Assembly: GCA_016934315.1 (NCBI GenBank)
Contig: JAFGSY010000038.1
Location: 48,009 to 112,008 of the forward strand
Direction of reading: 5' to 3'
DNA: 64,000 nucleotides
Origin: Candidatus Anaeroferrophillus wilburensis
GTDB lineage: Bacteria; Desulfobacterota; Anaeroferrophillalia; Anaeroferrophillales; Anaeroferrophillaceae
The notes beneath the pieces were generated by a model. It did no database searches and was not told the origin of the DNA. It worked only from the letters and a program-made list of their open reading frames with translations. Both the position numbers and the translations under genes were made by a program. Positions 52,691 through 64,000 of this stretch are shown here, in pieces (position 1 is the first letter of the stretch; the number at the start of each line of letters is the position of its first letter).

Positions 52691-54310
52691 CTATTTTACC
52701 GTGGCTTTTTTCATCACCATGTACTGCTGACCGATCGACAGGAGATTGTTCACCAACCAGTAAAGCACCAAACCGGCTGGAAAGCTCAGGAACATGAACG
52801 TAAATATGATCGGCATGAACATCATCATTTTGGCCTGCATCTGATCGCCCGTCGACGGGGTCATTTTCTGCTGCAGAAGCATGGTCGCCCCCATGAGAAT
52901 CGGGGTCACATAATAGGGATCTTTGGCCGCCAAATCCTGAATCCACCAGAAAAAAGGTGCATGTCGAAGTTCAATGGCAACCATCAGCCCCCGGTAAAGG
53001 CCAAAGAACACCGGAATCTGGGCTACCATCGGCAGACAACCACCAAAAGGATTCACTTTATGGGTGCGATAGAGATCCATCATCTCTTTCTGTTGGCGGG
53101 CTTTATCATCCTTGAACTTTTCTTTTAGTTTAGCAAGTTTTGGCTGCACCTCTTTCATTTTGCCCATCGACTGGTAGCTTTTCTGGGAAAGAGGATAAAA
53201 CACCAGCTTGATCAGGATGGTAACCAGAATAATGGCCACCCCGTAATTATGCACATAACGGTAAAAAAGGTTGAGCAGCTGCACCAGAGGCCGGGCAATA
53301 ACGCCAAACCAGCCAAAATCAACCGACTTCTCCAGATTCTGACCCAGGGTCTTCAGGTAGGACGTTTCCTTGGGACCGACAAAAACGCGAAACTGGCCGG
53401 CACCATCAAGCTGCAAACCAGTTTCAACAATGTGCATGCTCGGCTTCTCAATCGCACCAACAGAACGCCCGGAACTTTCCGGGTGCAGAGGCATGATCGC
53501 GGCCATAAAGTATTTGGTGGTATAGCCGATCCAACTTACCGTACCGTCAAGCTCCATTTTCTTGATATTTTTCTGTTTTTTAGACTGCTTGAACAGCTTG
53601 CCGTTGACATAGGCTAAAGGGCCGCTATAGACATAGGTCTTCTCTTTCGCTGCCGACTCGAAAAGCTCATGTGACCATGCCAGGCTGGTGGTGGCCAAGG
53701 CCGCAGGACTACCATCGGAAGCTCGCAGTTCATAAAAAAGATCAAAATAGTATTCCCCGGGGTAAAAAACATATTTTTTCACCACCTGTTGACCGTTTGG
53801 CAAGGGATGGGTGAGCACCAACTCCTGCTGCCGGTCAATAACCTCAAGCTGTCCGCTCACGCCAGCTGCCGGCTGGTAGACAAACCGCCGGTCGCTGAAC
53901 TGCTGATCTCCCAGAGATAACGTTCCCGCAAGGGGATAATAGGCCGGGTCGACAACGGTGGCCATCTCCAGACGGGCGCTGGTCGGTGAAACACTCTCTT
54001 GGTAATGTTGCAAGGTAAATTTTTTCACCACCCCGCCGGCAGTATCAATAACACACTGATATGCCGGGGTTTCAATGGTGACCTCACGGCCGCTCGATGC
54101 CGGCACGCTACCGGCACCTGCCGCCAGGGGGGAGGCACTTGAACCCGCTGGCAGCACCTTAGTCAGATCGTCTGCAACGTCGGGCTTTGCCTGCTCGGCA
54201 ACGACCTCCACCGGGGCCGGAGGAGTTTTTTTTGCCGGGGGAAAGATAAACTGCCAGCCCAGAAGGACAGCCAGTGATAAGGCAACAGCCAGAATGGTCC
54301 TTTTTTCCAT
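52691..54310 (-). CDS. yidC: Membrane protein insertase YidC
   Basis: Integral insertase of 539 residues. One N-terminal helix is followed by a large periplasmic domain (about 60-340) and the conserved five-helix core with VNPFGGCLPM. It inserts membrane proteins alone or with SecYEG. The proline/Ala-rich loop after the first helix is common in Gram-negatives. It follows yidD by 79 bp. Confidence 0.95.
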   Translation of the reverse strand: MEKRTILAVALSLAVLLGWQFIFPPAKKTPPAPVEVVAEQAKPDVADDLTKVLPAGSSASPLAAGAGSVPASSGREVTIETPAYQCVIDTAGGVVKKFTLQHYQESVSPTSARLEMATVVDPAYYPLAGTLSLGDQQFSDRRFVYQPAAGVSGQLEVIDRQQELVLTHPLPNGQQVVKKYVFYPGEYYFDLFYELRASDGSPAALATTSLAWSHELFESAAKEKTYVYSGPLAYVNGKLFKQSKKQKNIKKMELDGTVSWIGYTTKYFMAAIMPLHPESSGRSVGAIEKPSMHIVETGLQLDGAGQFRVFVGPKETSYLKTLGQNLEKSVDFGWFGVIARPLVQLLNLFYRYVHNYGVAIILVTILIKLVFYPLSQKSYQSMGKMKEVQPKLAKLKEKFKDDKARQQKEMMDLYRTHKVNPFGGCLPMVAQIPVFFGLYRGLMVAIELRHAPFFWWIQDLAAKDPYYVTPILMGATMLLQQKMTPSTGDQMQAKMMMFMPIIFTFMFLSFPAGLVLYWLVNNLLSIGQQYMVMKKATVK

Positions 54311-54389
54311 AAAAACTCCACATTGATGATACTAATCAGAATTGCAGCAGCTGAACATAACACTCAGCCGCTCTTCAGGCTCCACGTGC

Positions 54390-54602
54390 TTATGCCGGAT
54401 CAATACCTCCGGGAAACAGTGGATTGCAGCGCAAGATTCTCAGACAGGCCTTTAAGCTCCCCCTAACGATACCATAGCGGTCAATCGCATCAAGGGCATA
54501 CTGGGAACAGGAAGGAACAAAGCGGCAGGAATGACCAACATAGGGTGATAAAAAAAAACGATACCCTCGGATGGGCAGGCAGTAAAGCTTTTTCAGCATC
54601 AT
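54390..54602 (-). CDS. yidD: Membrane protein insertion efficiency factor YidD
   Basis: Small protein of 70 residues with the three conserved Cys and the CRFVPSCSQYA motif, followed by GIVRGSLKACLRILRCNP. It assists YidC-dependent insertion. It overlaps rnpA by 4 bp. Start ATG at 54602. Confidence 0.93.
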   Translation of the reverse strand: MMLKKLYCLPIRGYRFFLSPYVGHSCRFVPSCSQYALDAIDRYGIVRGSLKACLRILRCNPLFPGGIDPA

Positions 54603-54970
54603 GAAACGTTTTCTACAGGATTATGCTGCTTTCTCATCTGCTGCAAAAGGGGCATCATCTCCCGGGCGACATCCGTCAGGGATTGAATGGAGCACTTTCT
54701 TTTGACGACAATGGAATAATCTACCCCCGGAAGAAAAAGAGCTTTATGCAATCGATAAAATTCTCTGAGCAGCCGTTTGAGCCGGTTCCGCTTTACTGCC
54801 TTGCCAACCTTTTTACTGACCGTCACCCCAAATCGAACCCGGCCGGTATCCTGAACCAGGTAAAAAAAAAGCAGATTTTTGCTGCTTCTTTTTTTGCCGG
54901 CAGCAAAACACTGTTGATAATCAGAACGCTTGAGCATCCTTTCCTGGGAAGAAAAACCCTGCGATTTCAT
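54599..54970 (-). CDS. rnpA: Ribonuclease P protein component
   Basis: RNase P protein of 123 residues; it binds the RNase P RNA and helps tRNA 5' maturation. The KRNRLKRLLREF RNR motif is near residues 59-70. It starts 6 bp after rpmH and overlaps yidD. The ATG at 54970 gives the usual N-terminus with LKRSDY. Confidence 0.94.
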   Translation of the reverse strand: MKSQGFSSQERMLKRSDYQQCFAAGKKRSSKNLLFFYLVQDTGRVRFGVTVSKKVGKAVKRNRLKRLLREFYRLHKALFLPGVDYSIVVKRKCSIQSLTDVAREMMPLLQQMRKQHNPVENVS

Positions 54971-54976
54971 TATGTT

Positions 54977-55111
54977 CTAGAGCGTCAGACGTTTTCTTCC
55001 TTTCTGTCTTCTCCGTTTGATAATGAGCCGACCGGCGGCCGTACTCATCCGCTTACGAAAGCCATGGGTTCTTTTCTTTTTCAGATTGCTGGGTTGAAAC
55101 GTCCTTTTCAT
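54977..55111 (-). CDS. rpmH: 50S ribosomal protein L34
   Basis: Ribosomal protein of 44 residues with the full L34 pattern: [20 protein letters not shown], split here from the following M, then a basic C-terminal half ending KRLTL. AAGGTG lies upstream of the ATG at 55111. It precedes rnpA, as in most bacteria. Secure despite its small size. Confidence 0.96.
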   Translation of the reverse strand: MKRTFQPSNLKKKRTHGFRKRMSTAAGRLIIKRRRQKGRKRLTL

Positions 55112-55206
55112 GGTTATCGATCACCTTTCTTTTCGGGGTGCTGGATCAGAGATCTTTTCATGGCACCGTCTATCTCTTGCCCCTGAAATCGTGTAAAACA
55201 GCACGG

Positions 55207-55234
55207 AAAAAAGGGGTATTCACTCATACCCCTT
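55207..55234 (-). terminator. Terminator of the tRNA-Gln/tRNA-Glu unit
   Basis: On the minus strand a 9-bp stem AAGGGGTAT/ATACCCCTT with a 6-nt loop is followed by TTTTTT. It lies 12 bp after the tRNA-Glu gene. Confidence 0.82.
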
Positions 55235-55245
55235 CACATATGCAA

Positions 55246-55320
55246 TGGTAGTCCCAACGGGACTCGAACCCGTGTCTCCGCCGTGAGAGGGCGATATCCT
55301 AGGCCACTAGACGATGGGAC
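55246..55320 (-). tRNA. tRNA-Glu (anticodon CTC)
   Basis: 75 nt including CCA. The acceptor GTCCCAT pairs with the ATGGGAC-type end; the anticodon loop is CTCTCAC with CTC, reading GAG. The T-loop GGTTCGAGTCC is standard. It follows tRNA-Gln on the same strand. Confidence 0.95.
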
Positions 55321-55326
55321 CACATG

Positions 55327-55400
55327 TGGCTGGGGGACCAGGATTCGAACCTGGGTTGACGGAGTCAGAGTCCGTAGTCCTGCCGCTAGACGATCCCCCA
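55327..55400 (-). tRNA. tRNA-Gln (anticodon CTG)
   Basis: 74 nt including CCA. The acceptor TGGGGGA pairs with the TCCCCCA end; the anticodon loop CTCTGAC contains CTG, reading CAG. T-loop is GGTTCGAATCC. It is the first gene of the short tRNA unit. Confidence 0.95.
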
Positions 55401-55419
55401 CCCGGAAAAAACGTCGGCG

Positions 55420-55448
55420 AACTTACCACCAAATAACCTGTTTGTCAA
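55420..55448 (-). promoter_or_regulatory. Promoter of the tRNA-Gln/tRNA-Glu unit
   Basis: On the minus strand TTGACA (55448-55443), a 17-bp spacer and TAAGTT (55425-55420). The expected start is about 13 nt ahead of the mature tRNA-Gln. Confidence 0.6.
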
Positions 55449-55605
55449 ATGATAATTCAGTGGCCCCTCGCCTCGCTGCCGCGGGCGAAACAACATAAGG
55501 TGAAGCGCAAAATCGCCGTGTCTGAATCCAAAAAAGGGCAACCAAGCGGACAGAGGTTACAGCTTAACAAAAACGAAGGCGTTGGTATAATGCCATTCTC
55601 TTTAA

Positions 55606-57999
<2,394 letters not shown>

Positions 58000-58092
58000 T
58001 TATGTTTCCATCTGCAACCACCATCCACGCGCGGCCACCAATTATTTATTTTTTCTACGTTCGTTCCAGATCAGAGGGAATTCCGTGATTGT

Positions 58093-59232
58093 CTAGCTTT
58101 TCATAGGCATAATACCGTTAATAAAATTATCACTTCCATGCTCTTTCAAAATACACGGATGCATGCCGCTGCTCATCATAATATCAATATCCGTCGTGGC
58201 CACCACCTGAAGGAAATCAAGCAGGTAACGAATATTAAATGACACATTAACAGGTTCTCCTGCATAATTGATAGCCATATCTTCGCGGGCATGGCCCATT
58301 TCAGGATTATTAATACTAACCGTCAGATTATCGGTGGCAAAATGCATGGCAATGCCCTTGTATTTATCGTGAGCCAAAATATTCATCCGACGGAGAATCT
58401 GCAGCAGGGCATCCTTATTGATGGTTATCTCATGGATAAAACTAGTGGGAATCATCTTCCGGTAATCGGGAAAACTTCCCTTCAGCATCCGGAGAATAAG
58501 AATAAAATTTTCTCCCCGCACATGAACATCGTTGCCGGCAAAACTCATTTTCAACGTTTCTGAATCGGCAAAAACATTTTTAATTTCCACCAGGCTTTTT
58601 CGGGAAAATATCCGCCGCTCTCCAAGAGTTATCTGACCCCCGACCTTGTCAGTTTTAGCCACGGTTACCCGGTGACCATCGGTGGCAATGAAGGCCAGCA
58701 TATTTTTTTCATCGTCATCAGCAGATTCCTTTTCCTGGGGGGTAAGCTCTACATATACACCCTCAAGATTGTAACGGGGATCCGGAATCCGGGCAACGGA
58801 AAATACGGTCCTATCGATTATTTTTTTGACCGTTTCGGCCTGAAGATAAAAATGTTCATCCGGTGAGGTAAAATCAATAACCGGAAAATCTTCCGGATTT
58901 GCACTGACAATATGAAAAAAACTTTTCTTTCCTTTGATGGTTACAAGATTATCATCACTGTTTTTTTGCAGAAGAATATCTTCATCATCAAAACTCTTGA
59001 TAATTTCAAAAAGTTTTTTACCATTAACGCAGATGGTACCTGGTTTGGAAAGGGTAATGGGAACCGTTGCCCTGGCACTGCAATCAATATCATAGGCAGT
59101 AATAAAGGCGGTGGATTCATTCGTTGTAAAAAGAATGTTATGGGAATGTTGTAATGCTGATGTTTTTTCCAAAATATATTGAATTTTTTGTAAACTGTTA
59201 ACCAAATTATTTTTTGTTATTGTTATTTCCAT
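58093..59232 (-). CDS. dnaN: DNA polymerase III beta sliding clamp
   Basis: Clamp protein of 379 residues with three repeated clamp domains and the usual C-terminal PMKS-like end (MPMKS). It makes the polymerase processive. It is separated from dnaA by 235 bp of AT-rich DNA that holds DnaA boxes. ATG start at 59232. Confidence 0.96.
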   Translation of the reverse strand: MEITITKNNLVNSLQKIQYILEKTSALQHSHNILFTTNESTAFITAYDIDCSARATVPITLSKPGTICVNGKKLFEIIKSFDDEDILLQKNSDDNLVTIKGKKSFFHIVSANPEDFPVIDFTSPDEHFYLQAETVKKIIDRTVFSVARIPDPRYNLEGVYVELTPQEKESADDDEKNMLAFIATDGHRVTVAKTDKVGGQITLGERRIFSRKSLVEIKNVFADSETLKMSFAGNDVHVRGENFILILRMLKGSFPDYRKMIPTSFIHEITINKDALLQILRRMNILAHDKYKGIAMHFATDNLTVSINNPEMGHAREDMAINYAGEPVNVSFNIRYLLDFLQVVATTDIDIMMSSGMHPCILKEHGSDNFINGIMPMKS

Positions 59233-59467
59233 AATATTTTTCCTTTAAGAATTAACTAAACCAGTAATAGTAATAAAAGCTGTTAATTTGTGAATAACAA
59301 TCATAAGTTACTAATTATATAGAGAAATACCTGTTTAATTTGCTGTGTATAACAAAACGGATAAAATGGTATTTTATTATTATCTTCGCATTTTCAGGGT
59401 TGTTCTATTTTTTCAACATCTATTCCACACAGATTGCAAATAACCTGCACAGGATTATCAACACGGG
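59233..59467. other. oriC: Probable replication origin between dnaA and dnaN
   Basis: AT-rich 235-bp gap with two perfect DnaA boxes: 59289-59297 (TTATTCACA on the minus strand) and 59344-59352 (TTATACACA on the minus strand), and a one-mismatch site near 59453 (TTATCAACA). AGTAATAGTAATA nearby could act as DnaA-trio-like sequence. Gene directions diverge near here. The origin is inferred; the dnaA upstream gap is a second candidate. Confidence 0.55.
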
Positions 59468-60817
59468 TTAATGACTGTTTTTAAGCATCAGGGTTATTTT
59501 ATCAATCACTTCCTGAAGTGCTGGTTGCTCCTTCAGTTGACCGGCAATCTTTTTTTCAGAATAAATGACGGTAGAGTGATCTTTGCCGCCGAATTTATCG
59601 GCAATATCAGGATAGGAGCAGTTGGTTAATTTCCGCGATAGATACATGGCTACCTGACGGGGAACAACCACATTCCGAGTTTTTTTACGTGATCGAATAT
59701 CAGAGGTTTTCAGGCGATACACCTCCGCCGCAGCAGTAATGATATCCTCTACCGTGATCACTTTATCTTCCAGTTTAATGATGTCTTTCAACACTTTTTT
59801 GACAAAATCGATGGTTATCTCCTGCTTGTTTTCAAACGAAGAAAAGGCAGCTATCCTCAACAATGCCCCCTCAAGGGTGCGAATATTGGATGAAACATTT
59901 TCAGCCAGGAAAAATGCCACATCGGTATTTAAAATAAGATTTTCCTGATTGGCTTTGGTAATCAGTATGGCGACCAGCGTTTCATTATCAGGCGGTTGAA
60001 TATCCGCGATCAGCCCCCACTCAAAACGGGTCCGCAAACGATCTTCCAGTTTGGGAATGTCCATGGGAAACTTGTCACTGGTGAGGACAATCTGTTTGTG
60101 ACTTTTGTAAAGCGCGTTGAAGGTATGAAAAAATTCCTCCTGGGTACGCTCCTTGCCGGCAATAAACTGGATATCGTCGATCAGTAGAACATCAATTTGC
60201 CGATATTTATTTCTGAATTTCGGCATCTTGTCTTCTTTGATGGCGCTGATCAGATCATTGGTAAAATCTTCCGATGTTACATAATGCGTTTTTAACCGGG
60301 AATTGTAGCGGCATATGTGGTTGCCGATGGCATGGAGCAGATGGGTTTTGCCCAAACCGGCGCTGCTGTAAATAAAGAGTGGATTATAACTGGTACCCGG
60401 CTGTTTGGCAACCGCCAGAGCGGCGGCATGGGAAAATTCATTGGAAGGACCGACAACAAACTCGGCAAACGTGTATTTAGGATTGAAGAGAGAATGGGCC
60501 CCGTTGCTGGCCGGGGGCTGTTCAGGAACCTTGCTATCCGGTTTACCATCGTTGTTTTTCAGATAATTGGGGGTCTTCTTGGCCACCTTGCAGGTGACCT
60601 TGAGTGATTGTCCGGTAATGGCCTCAACCGCATTCTCAATGGCGGAGGGATAGTTATCCGCCAGCCAATCTTTGAAAAAACGGTTGGGTACCTCCAACAG
60701 CAGGGAAGTTTCCTCCGTTTTGATCAATTTTATCGGCTTAAACCAGGTGAGAAAATTTTGCTCTGAGACCTGTTCTTTGATATGGGCCAGAACTTGGGGC
60801 CAGAAATTATCATGCAT
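59468..60817 (-). CDS. dnaA: Chromosomal replication initiator DnaA
   Basis: Initiator ATPase of 449 residues. It has an N-terminal domain I, a variable linker (about 95-115), the AAA+ domain with SSAGLGKTHL and LLIDDIQFI, and the C-terminal DNA-binding domain with the KDHSTVIYSEKKI signature. It opens the minus-strand dnaA-dnaN-gyrB run. ATG at 60817. Confidence 0.97.
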   Translation of the reverse strand: MHDNFWPQVLAHIKEQVSEQNFLTWFKPIKLIKTEETSLLLEVPNRFFKDWLADNYPSAIENAVEAITGQSLKVTCKVAKKTPNYLKNNDGKPDSKVPEQPPASNGAHSLFNPKYTFAEFVVGPSNEFSHAAALAVAKQPGTSYNPLFIYSSAGLGKTHLLHAIGNHICRYNSRLKTHYVTSEDFTNDLISAIKEDKMPKFRNKYRQIDVLLIDDIQFIAGKERTQEEFFHTFNALYKSHKQIVLTSDKFPMDIPKLEDRLRTRFEWGLIADIQPPDNETLVAILITKANQENLILNTDVAFFLAENVSSNIRTLEGALLRIAAFSSFENKQEITIDFVKKVLKDIIKLEDKVITVEDIITAAAEVYRLKTSDIRSRKKTRNVVVPRQVAMYLSRKLTNCSYPDIADKFGGKDHSTVIYSEKKIAGQLKEQPALQEVIDKITLMLKNSH

Positions 60818-61072
60818 GAGGGAAAAACTTTTATTTTCAATAGGTTATAGTATTCTCGAACGGTAACTTTTTATGGTAGCAGATCAACATTTTTTTGACA
60901 ACAGCTAATTTTTATTGTATGGAGTAATCGCTTTTTAAAGCCGACCCATAAAGCTGTTTATCCCCCTGTTGTAGATACGAAAGGTGATGGTCTGTAGCCC
61001 CGGCAGGAGCTGGAATAACCCAATCCGCATGATCCTGTTTTCCTTCTTACCCGTAAAAGGCATGTCATACCA
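60818..61072. other. Divergent gap between dnaA and cobalamin genes
   Basis: 255 bp without genes. A weak plus-strand promoter TTGACA (60895-60900) with a 17-bp spacer and TATGGA could serve the cobalamin genes. No cobalamin riboswitch core is seen. I found no perfect DnaA box here. Confidence 0.4.
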
Positions 61073-62029
61073 ATGTTTTTCACTCTTTCACCTTTTCTGC
61101 TGGTGCTGATGGTTGCTGCCGACCTGCTGGCTGGAGAACGTGCTCTGCCTTTTCCCCACCCGGTCGTCCTTGTAGGCCGCCTGATAGAGACCCTCGAACA
61201 CCATCTCTATCCCCGGGAAAAACAGCCGCAGCTTCACCGGTGGATGGGTGTTTTGCTGGTTTTGGTGGTCTGTGTAGCGACGTTTCTGGCAACTGTCGTC
61301 CTACTCAAGACAGCAACTTTTCTTTCCCCTCTCATTGGCATGATAATCACCGTATTTATAGGCTATACGACCCTTGCCAGTACCGGCCTTGCCAGAGCGG
61401 CAGCCAATGTTCTGCGAACCTTGGATCTGGAGGGGGAGCAGGAAGCCAGAAAAGCTTTGGCAATGATTGTCGGCCGGGATACGGCGAACCTTGACCGCCG
61501 GCAGATGCTCCAGGCGGTGGTGGAAACGGTAGCTGAAAATATCAGTGACGGGATTGTAGCTCCCCTGATCTACCTGATCGTCGGTGGAGTTCCCCTGGCC
61601 ATGACTTATAAAGCGATCAACACAATGGATTCCATGATTGGCTACCGCAACGAGCGGTATGCCTGCTTTGGAACCGCTGCCGCCCGGCTTGATGACCTGG
61701 CGAATTTTATTCCGGCCCGGCTGACCGGGCTGCTGATTGTTGCGGCCGGCTGGTGTCTTGGTTATGAGTGGCGGGCCGGCTGGCGGACCATGAGGCGTGA
61801 TCATGGCGTCCACCACAGCCCCAACAGCGGTTATCCGGAGGCTGCCATGGCAGGAATACTGGGCATCAGATTGGGCGGCCCCAGCTCTTATTTTGGTTCG
61901 CTCATTGATAAAGCATCGTTCGGAGAAGCAATAAACGAGATCTCTGGACAACAGGTGCAGATGGCCATCAGCATTCTCTACGGCTGTACCGTGATGATGA
62001 CGATGATTGGGGTGGTGGTCTTATGGTAG
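61073..62029 (+). CDS. cbiB: Adenosylcobinamide-phosphate synthase (CbiB/CobD type)
   Basis: Integral membrane enzyme of 318 residues that attaches aminopropanol phosphate to cobyric acid. The N-terminal HPVVLVGRLI and the internal MDSMIGYRNERY and NSGYPEAAMAG motifs are typical. Several hydrophobic helices are present. It overlaps the next gene by 7 bp. Naming varies between CbiB and CobD. Confidence 0.93.
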   Translation: MFFTLSPFLLVLMVAADLLAGERALPFPHPVVLVGRLIETLEHHLYPREKQPQLHRWMGVLLVLVVCVATFLATVVLLKTATFLSPLIGMIITVFIGYTTLASTGLARAAANVLRTLDLEGEQEARKALAMIVGRDTANLDRRQMLQAVVETVAENISDGIVAPLIYLIVGGVPLAMTYKAINTMDSMIGYRNERYACFGTAAARLDDLANFIPARLTGLLIVAAGWCLGYEWRAGWRTMRRDHGVHHSPNSGYPEAAMAGILGIRLGGPSSYFGSLIDKASFGEAINEISGQQVQMAISILYGCTVMMTMIGVVVLW

Positions 62030-63126
62030 TGTGCAAGGATCAGCCCTTTCATGGCGGCACTGTTTTTCAAAAGGCTCAACAAATGGGCCTCCCGGTTGAG
62101 GCGTTCATCGATTTTTCCGCCAACATCAATCCACTGGGGATGCCGGTCACGGCATTGGCAGCGCTGCAGGAAGGTATCCGACATCTGCAGCACTACCCAG
62201 AAAGCTATGCTGAGTCCCTGGTTGAGGAGATTGCTGCCACGATCGGCCTGCCGTCGGCGGCTGTTCTGGCCGGCAACGGTTCAACGGAGCTGATCTATCT
62301 TTTGGTAAGAGTGCTGCAACCGGCCAGAACGCTCATTGTCGCGCCGGCATTTACCGAGTACCAGCGATCGGTGGCTGTCCATGGCGGGACAGTGAAGTTC
62401 TTTTATACTGACTCCCGGGATGATTTTGCCCTGCAGCCGGAACGCCTGCGGGAAGCCTTGCTGTCTAGCCCCGACCTGCTTTTTATCGGCAACCCCAACA
62501 ATCCCACCGGGGCTTATCTACCGGTGGCCGACATGCGACCGATTGTTGAAACTGCCCGCGATCAGGGAGTTGTCTGCGTCATCGATGAGGCCTTTGTGGA
62601 TTTTGTTGATAACTCGGTATCGGCAGACCAGTTGGTGCAGGAGTTTGACAATCTGATTATCCTCCGATCGCTGACCAAGATATTCAGTTTGGCCGGCCTG
62701 CGCTGCGGCTATCTGCTGGCCTGCCCTGATCTGGTAACCAGGCTGCGTTGCCATCAGGAGCCTTGGAATGTCAACAGTCTGGCGGTGGCGGCGGCAAAAG
62801 CGGCGCTTGCCGATGAACCGTTTCGCCAGCGGACCCGCCGGTTGATCGACAAGGAACGGAGCTATCTCACCAGGCAGCTGGCAACCCTGGCTTTTTTCCA
62901 TCCTTTTCCTTCAACGACCAATTATCTGCTGATTCGGGTTGACCCGCACATCAAGACACAGGCCCTGGCTGATTTTCTTCTGCACAACCATCATCTGCTG
63001 GTGCGGACATGCAACGATTTTGCCGGTCTGGACGACACGTTCATCAGGGTTGCGGTCAAAAACCGGGCCGATAATGAGGTCTTGGTGCAGGGATGTGAAG
63101 AGTTTGCTGCCCGGCAAAAAACCTAG
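62023..63126 (+). CDS. cobD: L-threonine-phosphate decarboxylase-like aminotransferase
   Basis: PLP-dependent enzyme of 367 residues of the histidinol-phosphate aminotransferase-like group. ANINPLG and the PLP-Lys region SLTKIFSLAGLR are typical of CobD/CobC decarboxylases that make aminopropanol phosphate. Overlap with cbiB supports the cobalamin role. HisC is the alternative reading, less likely from context. Confidence 0.88.
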   Translation: MVVCKDQPFHGGTVFQKAQQMGLPVEAFIDFSANINPLGMPVTALAALQEGIRHLQHYPESYAESLVEEIAATIGLPSAAVLAGNGSTELIYLLVRVLQPARTLIVAPAFTEYQRSVAVHGGTVKFFYTDSRDDFALQPERLREALLSSPDLLFIGNPNNPTGAYLPVADMRPIVETARDQGVVCVIDEAFVDFVDNSVSADQLVQEFDNLIILRSLTKIFSLAGLRCGYLLACPDLVTRLRCHQEPWNVNSLAVAAAKAALADEPFRQRTRRLIDKERSYLTRQLATLAFFHPFPSTTNYLLIRVDPHIKTQALADFLLHNHHLLVRTCNDFAGLDDTFIRVAVKNRADNEVLVQGCEEFAARQKT

Positions 63127-63158
63127 AAGTCAGGATTCAGGAGACAGAAAATGAAATC

Positions 63159-63929
63159 CTACTGGGTTGCCGCCGGCGGGGAGGACGAGGCGGCTTCTTT
63201 CATGAAATGGAATTCAACCCGCCTGTTTTTGGCTCGGTTTTCCGGGGTGTCATTGGGGACCAGCGGCCTGGTGTCGGCATAGCCCACCGCCATCAGTCGG
63301 TTTGGCGGGAGATGGTGTACCTCAACCAGATGGCGCAATACGGCGGTGGCTCGGGCTGACGAAAGCTCCCAGTTGGAAGGGTAGATGGGAGAAGAGGTCA
63401 TGGGCAGGTTGTCGGTGTGCCCTTCGATGGCCACCGGGTAGGTATTTTCTTCAATAATCCTGGTAATGGTTGCAAGAAACGGTTTCAGCTCTTCCTTGAT
63501 GGTGGCCGAACCGGCATCGAACATCAGTTGACCGGTAATTTGCAGGGTGACGCCGCGCTCATCGACGCTCACCTCGGCGGCATCCTCCAGATGATGTTCT
63601 TCGATGGCCCGTTTCACCTGGTCGCCCATCTGCAACATGTCGATCATGTGACTTTCTTCTTCCGACAGCTGGATGGAAACCGGGGTGCTCGACCTTTCCT
63701 GGAAGTCCCCCGGACTTTCCACCGTGGTGCCAAAGGCATCCTTGACCGAACCGAGCATGGTTCTGAACTTGACAACATCCATGTTGGAGAAGGAGAGCAG
63801 CAGAACAAAAAAAGTCATCAGCAGGGTGGCCATGTCGGCAAAGGTGGCCATCCAGGCTGGCGCTCCCTCTTCGCACTCTTCCCCGTTTCCTTCAGGACAT
63901 TCTGATTCCTGAACCTGCTCTTCGGCCAT
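63159..63929 (-). CDS. MotB-like OmpA-domain stator protein
   Basis: Protein of 256 residues. It has one N-terminal membrane helix (about 35-55) with the MATLLMTFFVLLLSF-like MotB segment including the conserved Asp (FADMATL), then an OmpA/MotB peptidoglycan-binding domain (about 120-240) with GHTDN. MotA is expected upstream beyond the right edge. No other flagellar genes are in the window. The ATG at 63929 follows GAG. Confidence 0.88.
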   Translation of the reverse strand: MAEEQVQESECPEGNGEECEEGAPAWMATFADMATLLMTFFVLLLSFSNMDVVKFRTMLGSVKDAFGTTVESPGDFQERSSTPVSIQLSEEESHMIDMLQMGDQVKRAIEEHHLEDAAEVSVDERGVTLQITGQLMFDAGSATIKEELKPFLATITRIIEENTYPVAIEGHTDNLPMTSSPIYPSNWELSSARATAVLRHLVEVHHLPPNRLMAVGYADTRPLVPNDTPENRAKNRRVEFHFMKEAASSSPPAATQ

Positions 63930-64000
63930 GATTACTCTTTTTCCTCTGTCTACGGTGGTCCCCAAAAATTGGACAATGTGTTAAGCTCTGAGTCACCCGT

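Noticed and set aside
60818..61072. Cobalamin riboswitch ahead of cbiB
   Set aside because: No B12-box or core sequences are visible.

Overview
The window looks like a chromosomal segment of an anaerobic member of the Desulfobacterota (former Deltaproteobacteria). The reasons are the futalosine-type menaquinone genes mqnE/mqnC, a metF plus MetV-type methylene-tetrahydrofolate reductase pair, a tetrahaem cytochrome c3-like protein with NarI/Hdr-like partners, NBP35/Mrp and ferredoxin-inserted MinD ATPases, DUF5320/NifX-type proteins, trmFO, and the dnaA-dnaN-gyrB / rpmH-rnpA-yidD-yidC-jag-mnmE-rsmG-parA-parB arrangement. Genus and species cannot be fixed from the sequence alone.

Layout. 1-4370 (minus): tRNA-Ser, SRP RNA (ffs), dnaX, ybaB, then argD and argF (argF runs off the left edge). 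4474-10845 (plus): a molybdenum hydroxylase locus (MocA-like nucleotidyltransferase, XdhC-like maturation factor, 2Fe-2S, FAD and molybdopterin subunits, and a small Cys-rich protein). 11053-11964 (minus): two Gate-domain membrane proteins. 12467-15469 (plus): metallo-beta-lactamase-fold protein, mqnE, mqnC. 15517-25496 (minus): enolase, then a long set of iron-sulfur and metal-cofactor genes: HAD protein, IscU-like scaffold, radical SAM enzyme, MIP18-like protein, two MinD/ferredoxin ATPases, DUF5320 and NifX-like proteins, nitroreductase, NBP35, a 56-residue helix-turn-helix protein and a Cys-tailed MerR regulator. 25907-26501 (plus): DUF3842 and CooT-like proteins. 26570-41106 (minus): LOG, DUF711 and ACT proteins, isochorismatase-like hydrolase, Spy-like/anti-sigma/ECF sigma module, mutM, hpt-purL-purQ, and a metF-cytochrome b-FeS-cytochrome c-metV cluster. 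41832-47847 (plus): ribE-ribBA-ribH-nusB, lytic transglycosylase, an unrecognised protein, trmFO. 47861-60817 (minus): parB, parA, rsmG, mnmE, jag, yidC, yidD, rnpA, rpmH, two tRNAs, gyrB, dnaN, dnaA. 61073-63126 (plus): two cobalamin genes. 63159-63929 (minus): a MotB-like protein.

How the parts fit. The dnaA region (59.2-61.1 kb) is where gene direction turns from mostly minus to plus, and the AT-rich dnaN-dnaA gap carries two perfect DnaA boxes, so the replication origin is probably there. Metabolically the window joins menaquinone synthesis, a C1 methyl-branch reductase placed beside membrane redox proteins, molybdenum hydroxylase maturation, and Fe-S/nickel/metal cofactor handling: an anaerobic, metalloenzyme-rich lifestyle.

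The most unusual observations are (i) three related copies, all on the plus strand, of an apparently structured RNA of about 150 nt (near 5.4, 12.2 and 25.7 kb) with exactly conserved block spacings and a covarying stem; I could not match it to a family I know; (ii) metF and metV flanking a membrane cytochrome b / 4Fe-4S / tetrahaem cytochrome c module; (iii) several proteins below 60 residues with plausible starts.
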